Below are positions 45,990 through 57,700 of a stretch of DNA of 64,000 nt, in pieces. This stretch comes from Patiria miniata (Eukaryota; Echinodermata; Asteroidea; Valvatida; Asterinidae), in contig NW_024037069.1 of NCBI RefSeq assembly GCF_015706575.1, positions 31,703,315 through 31,767,314 on the forward strand. Reading direction: 5' to 3'. Numbering within the stretch: position 1 is the first letter of the stretch; each line of letters opens with the position of its first letter. The position numbers were made by a program, and so were the translations under genes. The notes beneath the pieces were generated by a model. The model had not been told where the DNA came from and did no database searches. It saw only the letters and a list, made by a program, of their open reading frames with translations.

Positions 45990-48168
45990 CACACACACAC
46001 ACACACCCACCCACCCAGGTTTACGTTACATACCTTGTGTGGACATTCCTTTATTTTCGTGTAGTTAAGAAATTCTGTACAAAAAATAACTTTACTTAAA
46101 CTGTGAAAACTCTTTTAACCCAATTTTTTTCCCTATGATTCCCTATAGTGTTTCTCTTCATTCTGCTACGGATAAACCTAACCAAAAATGCCTCTAAACC
46201 TGTTTTCCAGTAAGGGCAAAACGTTATGTGGCCACGGCTTAGTCCACAAAACGTTAACACAACCTGCATTATGTGGACATCTTTTGTTCACAAGTCCACA
46301 TAGGGAATGTAAGACAAACTCACACGCAGTCGTGTTTTACTATACGCCTGAGGACAACCTATTGTGTTTCCCTTTGTCCCTCTAATATAACACTTTCCCA
46401 TTGACTAAGCACATAACCATACGATCGAGGACCGGTTTTAACAATAGGCATCATCGTCCGAGGATCAAAGGCCCCTTTGTGCTCCTTTTGTTGTCTGTCC
46501 TCGAGTGTAATACAATACAAGAGCAGTTAGAGCACACACACAGACAAGTTTAATTTGCGATAACATGCCTTCTTTGGCGAAATGATCATCATTTGATGCT
46601 CCAGATGCACTGCATTGTCTCGGGCATCCTTTCCATACTAACTCCATGAACTGTGCCGTCCATTGGTGCATGTCTGCTGCATCCAGCTCCGGTGGTTGAC
46701 CGAAGAAACAAACCCTCGCCTTGCTCTCCGCACAGTCCATGAATACTAGAACTATCGAATTAAGCACACAGAACACATTCACTGCAATATTCTTGGAGGT
46801 GATAATTTTGTCTTAAAATTAAAGTTAAGGAGTAAGATATTTCTATTGAAACCACACGATACAGAGACAGGAAACTTGGATTGTCGAAAACCACATTTTT
46901 TTTAAACTTGGCATATCAAAGTTTCATAATCAGAGTGTAAAATTTCCTACAGATTCGGATATGACTGAGTGACCGATAATCTTGGCAATCTTCAATACTT
47001 CAACATTCATTTCATTCTGAAAATCGCAAGGATTTCCTGTACTATAATGACCGCTTATATGAATGTGTTCCCAAAACTGAAACGAGAAGGCAACCTGAGG
47101 GGGGCTTTGTGGGCACACCGCCCCCCTCCCCCCTCCCCAGCCCGCAAGAGGCTTTGCTCCGTTCCCTTGTGCAACGGCCCCTCCCGCTCGCAATTATTTT
47201 TTTCTGCAACCAAGTATAGCCAATGACCACAATGTGCAGTTGGTGTATCGGAATGGTTCTCGGACTTAATTTCCCTTAAAAAATATCCTTTGGAGCCATG
47301 AGTCAGCCAAAAAATAGGAATTATTTTACAAATCAGTCAGACTTGATAAACACAATTCAAGAAAACAAATTGCTCAGACACAAACCCGCAACCTTCAGCA
47401 TTGTGACCACCATCAACGCTTGTAAGCAAGCCATAGTGAAGCCACGCTTCCCACCGTGAAATCTAACTTACAATTCTCATGACATCACGCGAAATGTTGG
47501 CATACGTTTTAGGCCTAAGGTGAATGGGCCTTATTCACGAATCGGCCATATTGAATTGAACATTAGGTAAATGGAAACAAGTTAATGTTTGATAAATTCC
47601 AGTCTGCTTCAATGAATAATTTAACATTATTTTGTAATTAAACGTTCCCTAATGTTTAAAGCCATCTTAAAAAAACAAACAAATGACACTAAAAAAAAAA
47701 GGCTGCATTGTGCCTGCATAAAAAGTCTGGCGCCATCCCATTCAACAGTTAACAATTAATGAAATCAATTAAGGGAACTCGACAAAAATGGCCAAATCGT
47801 GAATAAGGGCTATGACTGTACTAGCCTGCAAAAAGAGAAATCTGTTGAGCAGCGGCAGTAATAGTTTAATTAATTTTAAACGAAAGGGGAAATATCGGAT
47901 TAAAAAGAATGGCCCATGCAGACTGCGGAGAAGAGCGAAACTATTTTACAGGGAAACGAGCTGTAACTCCTATTATTGTTAATCGATTCTGCATGACCCC
48001 GTGAAAAAAAGACCAAATAAAGAGGAAAAAACAATACAAAACTCCTAGTTTTACAAGAAGGGGAAATTTTCAAGGGGTCTTGTCGAAAAAGGGGACGATT
48101 TCACCGACTTGAGCAAACTTACCACTGATGGTTGCAAAGAATGACACAATTGCCACGAACTGCGACAT
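41369..48168 (-). CDS. Small discoidin (F5/8 type C) domain protein, copy D (inverted)
   Basis: Exons in gene order: 48168-48123 (MSQFVAIVSFFATIS), 46781-46569, 45157-45025, 42309-42126, 41521-41369 (TAA). Total 729 bases, open frame of 242 residues; F5/8C domain at 87-242. It is closest to copy B in structure: same 213-base second exon with the same proposed GC donor, and the same MITE in the last intron. Exon four has nine extra bases, giving CLRPTSCWIG where B has CPPCWIE; the acidic residue before VDL is Gly here. Its flanks match those of B over about 10 kb in reverse order, so the whole unit was duplicated and inverted. Intact frame in all five exons suggests a working gene. Confidence 0.75.
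41621..41938. mobile_element. CACAATGC-type MITE in last intron of copy D
   Basis: GGCGTTTCACAATGCAGTGT left, ACTACATTGTGAAACGACC right. Orthologous to 17198-17573. Confidence 0.7.
43240..43640. mobile_element. TTTCTGGT MITE in copy D intron
   Basis: Begins AAGTCTCTGGTTTCTGGTTT and holds GTCGGCTGATGACTGCAAAT; shares body and order with 54890-55220. The right end is diverged. Confidence 0.5.
43640..44090. other. Copy D intron insert, nothing recognised
   Basis: AT-rich sequence absent from copy B. No terminal repeat or coding motif seen. Confidence 0.3.
45325..46015 (+). repeat. GACA-tailed dispersed repeat, unit D
   Basis: Starts ACTAGTGCAGGGCCAGTCG, ends in CAGACAGACAGACAG followed by a CA run (45989-46004). 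Opposite strand to gene D, as the B copy is to gene B. Confidence 0.55.
46930..47076 (-). CDS. Conserved 48-residue possible exon, unit D
   Basis: Third intact copy of the 147-base frame, with acceptor TTCTCGTTTCAG. It reads FWEHIHISGHYSTGNP to SVGNFTL and TGA. The acceptor differs in bases but keeps a pyrimidine tract and CAG. Confidence 0.35.
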   Translation of the reverse strand, partial: FWEHIHISGHYSTGNPCDFQNEMNVEVLKIAKIIGHSVISESVGNFTL

Positions 48169-49499
48169 GATTTTTCACTTCCACAAATCTGGTCTACTAA
48201 ATTTGCAGACAAAATTCGTTGGCTGTGCTCATCTACACCAACCGAGAAACAATGCTGAGTCTGTTTACATAGATTCGCGTCAGACTGAAACTTGCTACGA
48301 GAGTTGAACAAGAGTACTGACATTTCGATGTTACATCACCGGGTTTTTAACGGATTGCATAGATTGGGTGGACAAAGTCACTTTAAATAAATGAGATTTT
48401 TCACCAAAAATAAAATCGGTTGCGACATTGCAGGAAAAGAACCAGAATCAAATCAACGTTTGAGTGCCTCGCACTCAAGTTGATCAAGACAAGTCTGTTA
48501 CCAGCTTGAGTAAACCAAGCATGAAGAACGTGGCGCCATACCACTAGCCAATGAGTGAGTAAACTCAGATAAGGTACGGTATACCCTAATAATCGACGGC
48601 GACATTGCGCCCATAGACCAATCCTGGCACGCTATCACTTATATCACGGAGGCCCCCCTCAGTGGCGAAATCTAGCTATTTGTTCGGATAATACGTACGT
48701 CATCGAAAAGTCGCTTTGTACAATAGCTATATAGAACGCCTTCGCCTGGTAAAGGGGGCCGTGAGAGTATCATGTGCCAGGATTCGTCTATATCTTCCAC
48801 ATGATGATACGCGACATAACTAATTATTACAAATACACACTATATGTGTTTGATTGTAGGCGATTTTTAAAAACATTGAATTTGGACGACGTCGCGTCCG
48901 GATGAAAATATTCAATTATTAAAAGACTTAGTAAGCATCTTCATCCAGCCTTTCAAAGGAAGCTGCAGTTTAGGAAACAACTGACCTTATGAAGAATACT
49001 TTGAACTGAGAGGAAATTAGAAAAAGAAAAAGAAAAGAAGAAACAGAATCATTATTGAAGTCATGGAGCTCCTTTCAGTTTATGGCGCGGCGAAATAAAA
49101 CCCTCCCTCATGCGAGTGACAAGTTGGAAGTGAAGCGTGAAGTAAGGTCTTACAATCTAAGGTGAATGATACCCATTGAGACCAAACCTGGGAGATGCAA
49201 ACAAAATAACCAACTCTTCATTTGTATGCGAGAGTTGAATGACTGGCCATCAGTTTGGCTACTTCGATGCGTGCCCGATGGATGATAAGCCACATTAACC
49301 TAATGAATGGATAGTGGTAGAAATGGCGTAATGGTTATTGGAATTACGTATGATCGTAATACCAATTCTGGTATGGACTCAGTAGCTTCGTTCATCAGCA
49401 GAATGGACGCTGGTTACCTCCAACTTTCTCTGATTAAGTTCGATTATCTGTACTGCACTCTCCGGTTTTTTCCCCTCGTTTTTTACATATAATTATGCG

Positions 49500-50590
49500 T
49501 CGTGTTTTATGTTTGCTTACTTTTTTTCGGGGGGGGGGGTGCTAGTCAAAAGTGTTTTTTTTTTAGGGAGGCCCCCCCCCCCCCGCGCATAAGTTAGCTG
49601 CGTATGACCGCTCAATATTTTACTGGAAACTCGGTTGAAAAGTTGACTGTGAACTCGGGTGAGTGGTTAGACTTATGACTTGATTTTCAAACGAGAATAG
49701 TTTTATGATGTAAAGGAAATGATAACATCTATATTTTCTGAGTTGTGCACAACGTTGAAGTAAACTCGTTAGGCAGGCCCGCACCAAGTGGGGCTAGACT
49801 GAGTAGCTAGCCCGAGTAACTTGGTCCCTATAGTCCGTGGGACGAGCGGCTGAAAACGCTTTAGTTTTCGAGATAGGCGATCAGCTCGGCCGAATTTTAT
49901 AAAACTTTCCAGACAGGGAGATTATGACGTACCATATCTAAACAACGTTGTTCCCCGATCCACAGTTTGTTTGGGAATGAGAAAATCTGGGATAAAAACG
50001 CCGAAAATTCTGCATGAGGAAAAACATAAGAAACAGCGCCCTCTATTGATACAGTCAGAAACCTTTTCACACGCAATGAGTGCTTGCCAGATAATACTTC
50101 TTTCATATCACATGCATATTCTAGATTTTTGTTATTATTTCTCATCAGGATGCCAAATCATTTTCATTACAGTTTGTCCAACTTGAAATGATTAAGATCG
50201 AATGTCATGTATTAGCTACATGTACATAAAAATTGATTGGTATGGTTAAAACCGTACCCCGGATGAGATTTTCAGGGTAACATCTTTCAGTTCTGCAACA
50301 TCTTTCAATTCTGTTTCCAATATTTGTATTTATTTATTTTATTTTTTTCGGGGGGGGGGGGAGATTTGTAGAAAAGAAAATGGCCATATATAGGCGAGAC
50401 TTTCCCCCCTTTTCAGTAGCAGTGTTGCAGAATTTTAAAAGGGGGTTTTATATACATGTATCAGATAAGTTTAAGCGTCTTAATTCGAAACCACTCAAAA
50501 ATGACATCTCAAGTTCTCATACATTTTTTGTAATCATTTGCTGTATGTTTATCCTTCCACCTTTTCATCCATGTCTTATTTTGATCTTGA
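49500..50590. other. Spacer between units D and E
   Basis: G and C runs at 49530 and 49572; otherwise nothing recognised. No first or second exon of copy E. Confidence 0.4.
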
Positions 50591-50596
50591 CAGTAG

Positions 50597-51917
50597 ATAG
50601 TTGTCAGCGACTGGGTCTTGAAGACGGCACCATTCCTGATGAACGTATCCGAGCATCAAGTGAGGGTGACTTTAATCCTGCCGCCATGGGACGACTGATT
50701 GACGTCGTATTGGAGTCCAAAATACTGGTAGGTCACTGCTCCCATCAGTGCATGCGCGGTTGGGTTGTGTCTTAGTCTTAAGACTGCACTTGCACCTTTT
50801 CCTGCTACTCCGGTCCCGATCTTGCAAGTGTCGTTAATCCATCTCGGCGCTAGGGGGCGCTATCAAAAAGATGATCACATTTTTACTTGGGAACTTTGGC
50901 ACTGAGACCCAGAGAATGTCCAAGTAACCCTTACGCGCGCTTGAGATGCTCGGAACCTCATGAGTCCCACTGCTACTGTTCCCATCAAGACTGCATTGGA
51001 TTCATCTTTCTGATTGCGATGCCTACCACCGCCGCAGTTTGACGGCGTTTTGTAAGTCAGAGACCGGATGCCTACGTGAAAAAAAAACTCCAGCCTTGCA
51101 CAAAGACTAAACAAGGTTGAAATATTGGCAAGCTTTTGTCAGTTTTTGTTTTAACTCTTGCGATTCCGTCCTGTTTGATCTGAGAATAATGTCTAATTTT
51201 CAAGCATAAGGAACCTAAAGGTCGTGAATGAACGTAATAATTGTTATACCATGAAAGAAGAAAAAACCTTTTAAACATTTATTCATAAGTGCTTGAAACA
51301 GTTTACCTATTCCTATTGGTCGAGAGCCCGTCACGTGGTTGATTTTAAACCAACGGGGAAACACCGCTGCATTGTGCGCCAAATCGCGGAGTACGCGCCT
51401 ATCCCCTTATAAGGATATGTTTAGCACTACGCGCGCGAGGCACATACCATCGACATGTCCAGAGGGAGGTTCACAAAATATGGAGAAAAGATGTTTAGCC
51501 AAATCGTTGACATTTTGTCAATTTTTTACCTATTTGGACTCTTCACCCAAAAAGGTCAAGCGGTTTGACTATTAAGTTAAACAGTCATATAGTTAATTAG
51601 TTATCGCAACCGGATCAGAAAAGCAATTACAATTTTCTTGCAAACATTGAATTGAAACCACAGACGTACTTCAATATCCGTGTGTACTTTTTGAGGGAAA
51701 AATGTGATTATTTTGTTTTTACGTCAATTTTTTTGCACACTGTTGTTTCTATTTTCTGTTCTTTTCAGTTGTTTGATGGGATGTCATCTCTGCTTCTACC
51801 CCACACACTAACTACTTCAACCCGGCCGTCATGGCGTCTACTGTTCGCATTTACCTTACTGTATACATTGGTAAACGTGCGCTTCGGTTTGAGTTGATTC
51901 AATGTCCGATGGATTAA
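50597..51917 (+). pseudogene. Discoidin-domain gene remnant, copy E
   Basis: Two exons of the family remain: 50597-50727 (first discoidin exon) and 51769-51917 (last discoidin exon). The first is two bases short at CTGATTGACGTCG, where the other copies read CTGAATGGCCCGTCG, which shifts the frame. The last is four bases short after TTGTTTGATGG. The middle discoidin exon, expected near 51000-51500, is absent. No first or second exon is seen upstream; 49500-50590 has no recognisable coding exon. This is a dead copy. Confidence 0.8.
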
Positions 51918-52064
51918 TTCCATGTGGATTGATATTCATTATAGAAAAGATTCCTGCCACACGATTTTAAAGAAAAAGGAGGAATAAATGTGAGAAATTA
52001 AAGCGATTTTCAATAGCACCCTTGAACAAAGACATTGAAATAACATTGGACCACCAACATAGGA

Positions 52065-52130
52065 ATGGGTAGCCCGGTTGGTAGCGCACTAGAGGTCGCA
52101 GGTTCAAACCCAGCCCCAGACAGGTTTTGT
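52065..52130 (+). mobile_element. tRNA-like SINE head with intact A and B boxes
   Basis: GGTAGCCCGGTTGGTAGCGC (A box) and GGTCGCAGGTTCAAACCC (B box) with tRNA-like spacing. It is the best preserved version of an insertion shared by all units. Not a functional tRNA: no proper anticodon arm or acceptor stem was found. Confidence 0.5.
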
Positions 52131-52637
52131 TTTTGTTCAACTTTCTACTCGTTTTTATATGCACCTATAAACAATTTCACTTTGTGGTTTATTCGAAAAG
52201 TTAGAAATGAAAGAACATAGTATCTTTCGGTTGAATCATATAGATAGAGCAAACAGATGCAGTTTGGGGTCCGTGTTGTTCATTTTGAATGTACATGACA
52301 ACGGTGAATTGTTTAAAATCGCAGAGATTTGGTGGTTTGATTTTTAATTAAATGGTTGTGTCGATAAATAGTTCAACAGAACAAGTTACTTTAATCAAGC
52401 TGTACAAACATGCAGTAGTGCTATATAGTTAACTCTTCATTTGGGATCGTAGGATTAATGTAGGATTTTAAAGCATTTCCATGCTTCACACTGCACGCTT
52501 CCTCGCACTCATGAACCCAGTGATACCTCAACAACTTTATCTTTAGCACACAAAACACGGTATAGTTGATATAAACTTAATTTACAAAAAAACTGTGTTG
52601 TTCCTAAACTTCAATAGCGAATACTGGCTCTCAACAA

Positions 52638-52866
<229 letters not shown>

Positions 52867-52869
52867 CGG

Positions 52870-54150
52870 AGTCGATATTTACGCTGCCGTATATATATAA
52901 TGACATTTTATTATGGACTGTCATCTAACTCATTATTTGCTCAGTGTGTTATTTGGATATTTTTTAGACTAAAGTTCCAGTGAACAAAATTCAACTTCAC
53001 TTCGCGGTTCATAACAGAAGTCTTTTACATACTTGTAAATAGGCGATCTAACGAATGTGCGTCTGAGGATTTGAAACATGCACTAAAAAACTGATATGAA
53101 AGCACTTAATAACGCACAGAAAGTACACTTCAATGTTTGACGGAAAACATGGTGAAATGTTCCCAGCTTGCTCACTTATGTTGATGCCAACCACAGCCAC
53201 CGCTATAAGTTATGTGTCTACGATGGTTGATTAACCCTTTCGCTTCACTGCAAAATCTAAACACTTTCTTGCTATCACTTCATAACAATTTGGTATAAAT
53301 ACCAAACATGTATAGAGTATTGATAAACAGTATTTAGCAGCTGTACACTGATGTTCAGGCATTGGACACGACATGTTTAGCCTCTAAACCTGTTCACAAA
53401 GTAATAGCAAGATCATTTGTGTTTAATTTCTCAACGCAACTTAAGGAGTGTACTCTTGATTAAAATAATTATTATTACTCAAATTGTACCATTAAACAAT
53501 ATTTAAACAACATCTTGAGTATATAAATAATTAGAGACTTTGCTTAATATGTCTCGATTTTATGCTTAAGATTAGCGTATAAGTATTTCAGTGAAGTCAT
53601 CATTTTTGGAATTAAAAGCACTTATCTTAACGTTGACTAGATCCAATGGTTCGCATTTTACGACAAAGGCTTTGTTTTCGATAATATAAATGTTAAATTA
53701 ATAATCTTGTACAATGAGCACATTTTATCAATTGTATTAAGTTTGACATGATTCAAGTTTACAGCATAGTTTACATCATTATGCCCACATGGTGTCTGGG
53801 TAAATGTTCATATATCAATTACCGCTTGTTTAATTAGGCATAAAAGTAATCAAATAATGATATCATTTGTGACTGCATTGGTCTCGTCATTTCTTGAATA
53901 ATTATTATACTAAGGATTCGTTAAACCAAAGCGGGAAAAAACACGAAGATGATTATAGGACAGCTGGAGACGGCAAAGAATGTCGAGTTGAAAATATGGG
54001 AGGACAATTCCCTGCTAAACAGGGACAAATCGCATTAGATGAAAGAAGAATACTAGGTAAGCCTGCTTAATCTCACATCAGGCCAAGTCAGAGCGCATAT
54101 TCAATTGATTTACAATGGATATTCACTGACAGACGTGTCAAACATCTGTA
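52870..54150. other. Intergenic between copy E and the phosphatase gene
   Basis: AT-rich. 52900-53150 resembles the 3' flanks of B and C. No gene found. Confidence 0.4.
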
Positions 54151-54151
54151 T

Positions 54152-54390
54152 GGGGCCAATTTCACGGCGCTACTAAGCACAAAAATTGGCTTAGCACAAG
54201 ATATAAAAGCAGGTTACCAGCCAAAACTCCATGTGATGTATATTGCTCTGGATTAGCATTCAACTGTTGTTTACTTAGCATGAAAACCACATGGAGTTTT
54301 GGCTGGTAACCTGCTTTTGTATATGCCAGAATTTTGTTGTGCTAAGCAAATTTTTGTGATTTTTAGCAGCGCCGTGAAATTGGGCCCTGG
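54152..54390. mobile_element. MITE with GGGCCAATTTCACGGCGCT ends
   Basis: GGGGCCAATTTCACGGCGCT and AGCGCCGTGAAATTGGGCCC are inverted. A longer inner stem follows (AGCAGGTTACCAGCCAAAAC and its complement). A one-ended relic lies at 15840-15860. Confidence 0.75.
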
Positions 54391-54717
54391 TCTATACACA
54401 ATGACTCAGATTTAGCACATTACTGGATAATCCTATACGATAACACTGCCCAGCGCTCCGTACCACAAACAGTCTTGTCAGTCAGTCAGAAAGTCAGTCA
54501 ACGAGATAAGAACAAAAAGGCTAGCAGCCTGGGCCCCCAAGACGAATAGAAATTTGCTGAGCTAGAATTGAAACTAGATTTCATACTGAGGTAGAAGCGA
54601 AACCTACCTTTTAAAAATCCTGTCTGACGTTACAAAAACTTTAGGTATCAGTTACAAATTAATGGACATGCAAATCTGACATTTATGATGTTAAATAACT
54701 TGTTCCACACTGGTGCA

Positions 54718-57700
54718 TCAATAGTTCTCGTAGATTGAGTCCGAATCCAAGTAGGTTTGGATCACCTGGTAGCACAGTTGGTACTGAGCCTGAAATTAAG
54801 AGCAAAACATAGGTATGAGTTGATTTAATTCATGTTCACATTTAAATGTGACAATTACATGGTGACTGTCTTTAGTAAAAAAAAAAAAAAGTCTTCTGTT
54901 TCTGGTATGGAGCTTGCCCAAAAGTGGTGCGGCGAAGCGTCTGTTTTTTTTTTTACTTGTTTTTTTCGTTAAATGTCGGCTGATGACTGCAAATGGTTCC
55001 TGACTAAATTTAGTGCAAAATGTATCGGAGCCCAGAGAGGCCACATAAAGTTTATACTCGACCGTAACCCCATTTAAAACACGTTTAAATTGTGCAGCAG
55101 CAGGATTCCAGTCAAACCAGTGAGTTTGGCGGTATCATCTAACATTGCAAAAAAAACTTTTTTAATTTTGCCGACGCGCATGGATACCACGACGCACTTG
55201 CAGACCAGAAACCGGAGCCTTTTTTGGCCTCAGTATCCATTTATGAATAAAAGTATTGCTTCAGTTATAATAACCCCACTGTTTTGGCTACTGCTCTATT
55301 TTTTCACCAATGTTGAAGCAACAAAACATCTGATTTGGCCACGAAGTAAGAACCCGATGCACACAAAGCCAATCAACAAGACAAGGTTTCGAAAAGTCCT
55401 AATACCACATCGCAAGATTGTGCTTTAAATCACCCAGCACACCCCGGTACGTAGGTGCAGTAATAATGACTTGAAACGTACCAGAGAGTTGACCATCCCA
55501 GCCCGGGTGATGCGGAGTTTCTTGACGGCTTGGAAGACGTCTACGTCTTTCTCCACTGCGAGTTGGTCCAGGAGTGTGAGTATGGCGCAGAAGGTTCCGC
55601 TGCATCCAACACCGTCACTGAGACAAGAATTAACAGTTTGGTGAAGAAAATTAATTCAATTTAAATTATTAACATTAATTTAAAATGGCAGAAACACATG
55701 GAATATGATTTTGTCTAAGTGAGTCATTCTGGTACTTCATAAGTACAACGTAAACGCATGATTGTGAATGATGTAAATCGAGGACATGCCATCGGTCTTC
55801 CTCTATTTATACCTCTCATCGGTTTTATACACGTATACCAATCGAGGACTGTCCTCACTTTGTTTCATGATCCCCAATCAGAAATGAATTATGGGTGTCC
55901 TCGATGAAGAACAGGAAAGGTGATGAAGAAACCTACAGGAAGAAAGTTTAGCTCAGACTGTTCAGACAGAGGGGAAAAAAGTTCAAGCTTTAACGACATT
56001 TCAGAGATCCCATGGATTAAAATATGCATACCTACAACCCCGGCCAAAATGGTTGGGACACTTCCTGAGCCTGCTACGGTCACCCACTCCCCCGCTCCCC
56101 CGGTCAATGTTGTTCTCTCCAGCTGATAGAGCACACACCGCGCAATGAGAGACAACATTGAACGGGGGCCGGGGGGTTGGGGGCCCAGCGAGATTTGGCC
56201 AAGATTGCAGGTAGGGAAAGTGAAACTGCGCGGCTGCCACGGTTGACAACTTTAGATTGTGTCTCCCTGTGGAGTACTTACATGCAGTGGACAGCGATGG
56301 GTCCATCAGGGTGGTCGGTCGTCCACATCTTAACAGCCTCCAGCACCTTGAGGAGACTAGACGGAGATCTTGGGACCTCTTTCCCAGGGGGCCATCCCAG
56401 GTATTGGATCTGACAGACGCTCTGAACCTCGTCATTCTATTTGTCAAAGTAATTGGTTGAACATATTGTTTGTTTTGCTTACTAGCAACAAAACCTACAG
56501 TATTTAATGGCAAAATCTGACATCTAATAATGATTCGTGTGCTTCGTGGGTATACAAACATGTACCAAAAGAACGAAATTTTAGGCATCGGACTGTTTCT
56601 AATGACATAATCTGTTTCGAATAAGCTGCAACTTATATACAATATTTAACAAACAACATTCGACTTATAGCTACGGTCACCCATTACTATAGAAATACCC
56701 AATCAAATCGAACGCACGTATAGTCGACAATAAGTGAACAAGTCTATTCGACCATTCGGGTTAGCCTACCTCAGATTGGTCATATCGCTGGTTACCAAAA
56801 AAATGCGGGCACTCAGCGTGATGCAGGGAGCCAGGACATTAACGTTCGAGCACAGTTCGACGCGGAATCCTGATTCTAAGTTAAAAGTTAGCGCGCAGGC
56901 GCAAGGTGCGTCACGAGTCAACGACAAATTGATGAATGGTCTTTGATAGAACTTTCTCATTCGCCTACCTTCCTAGCGGGATAGCTAACATCAAACTGCC
57001 GTATGATAATGTCCTCGCAATATCGGTCCTCATTCGTCAGTGTAACGGTCAGTGGTCCAAACTCCAAACTGTCCTTCTCTGGCCAATACTGGACAACGCT
57101 CTGGAAAAAAGAATAACAACAGTCACAAGAGATTTAGGCTTATGGGAGGAAAGTACAGTGTATATCAGGCCCTCCAGCGATAACATTGGGGATGGTAATG
57201 ACGTATCCTATCAAGGAGCTTGTACTGTATATTCAACAGATGCATGCAGGTACCGTGTGGAATATCACCATCTTTTGTGTTCGTTTAATTGCCATGTTCC
57301 CGACAAATTTTCAGCCGATAGCCTTGTTTTAATAATTCATACGAGTGGAAACTAAGCTACCCCTTGAAATATAAGGAATTGCCTATACCGGGTCATTGTC
57401 CATAGAATTGAGCATGACAATGCAAGATGCTTTGTAGTCGAACACCATCCTCCACATATCACCCCGTGTGTTAGGCAGAGGTGCCTGGGTGGCAAGGTAG
57501 GCATGCTTGCTGTTATAACCCTGTAAGATAGAAGAACACAGACAATTAGGTTTCTATAACTCCAAGGGTATTACAATTTCTGCATAATAACTACGCTATA
57601 TCAAATGTTTGCTAACAGTAACCATAAGATATCAAGCTAATACTAAACGTTCCCTTATTAAGGTGTTACGTCATGGTTATGGGCACGATATGGGAGGTCG

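Larger units (their letters stand above)
38560..49460 (-). repeat. Duplicated gene unit D (inverted)
   Basis: Reverse complement matches unit B from 19570 back to 9240 over nearly its whole length, including introns, the MITE at 41621, and the GACA-tailed repeat. Extra DNA in D: 38147-38552, 40212-41311 and about 43130-44080. Confidence 0.75.

Noticed and set aside
52065-52130. Functional tRNA gene
   Set aside because: A and B boxes are present but there is no convincing cloverleaf or acceptor stem, and the same relic sits in every duplicated unit.
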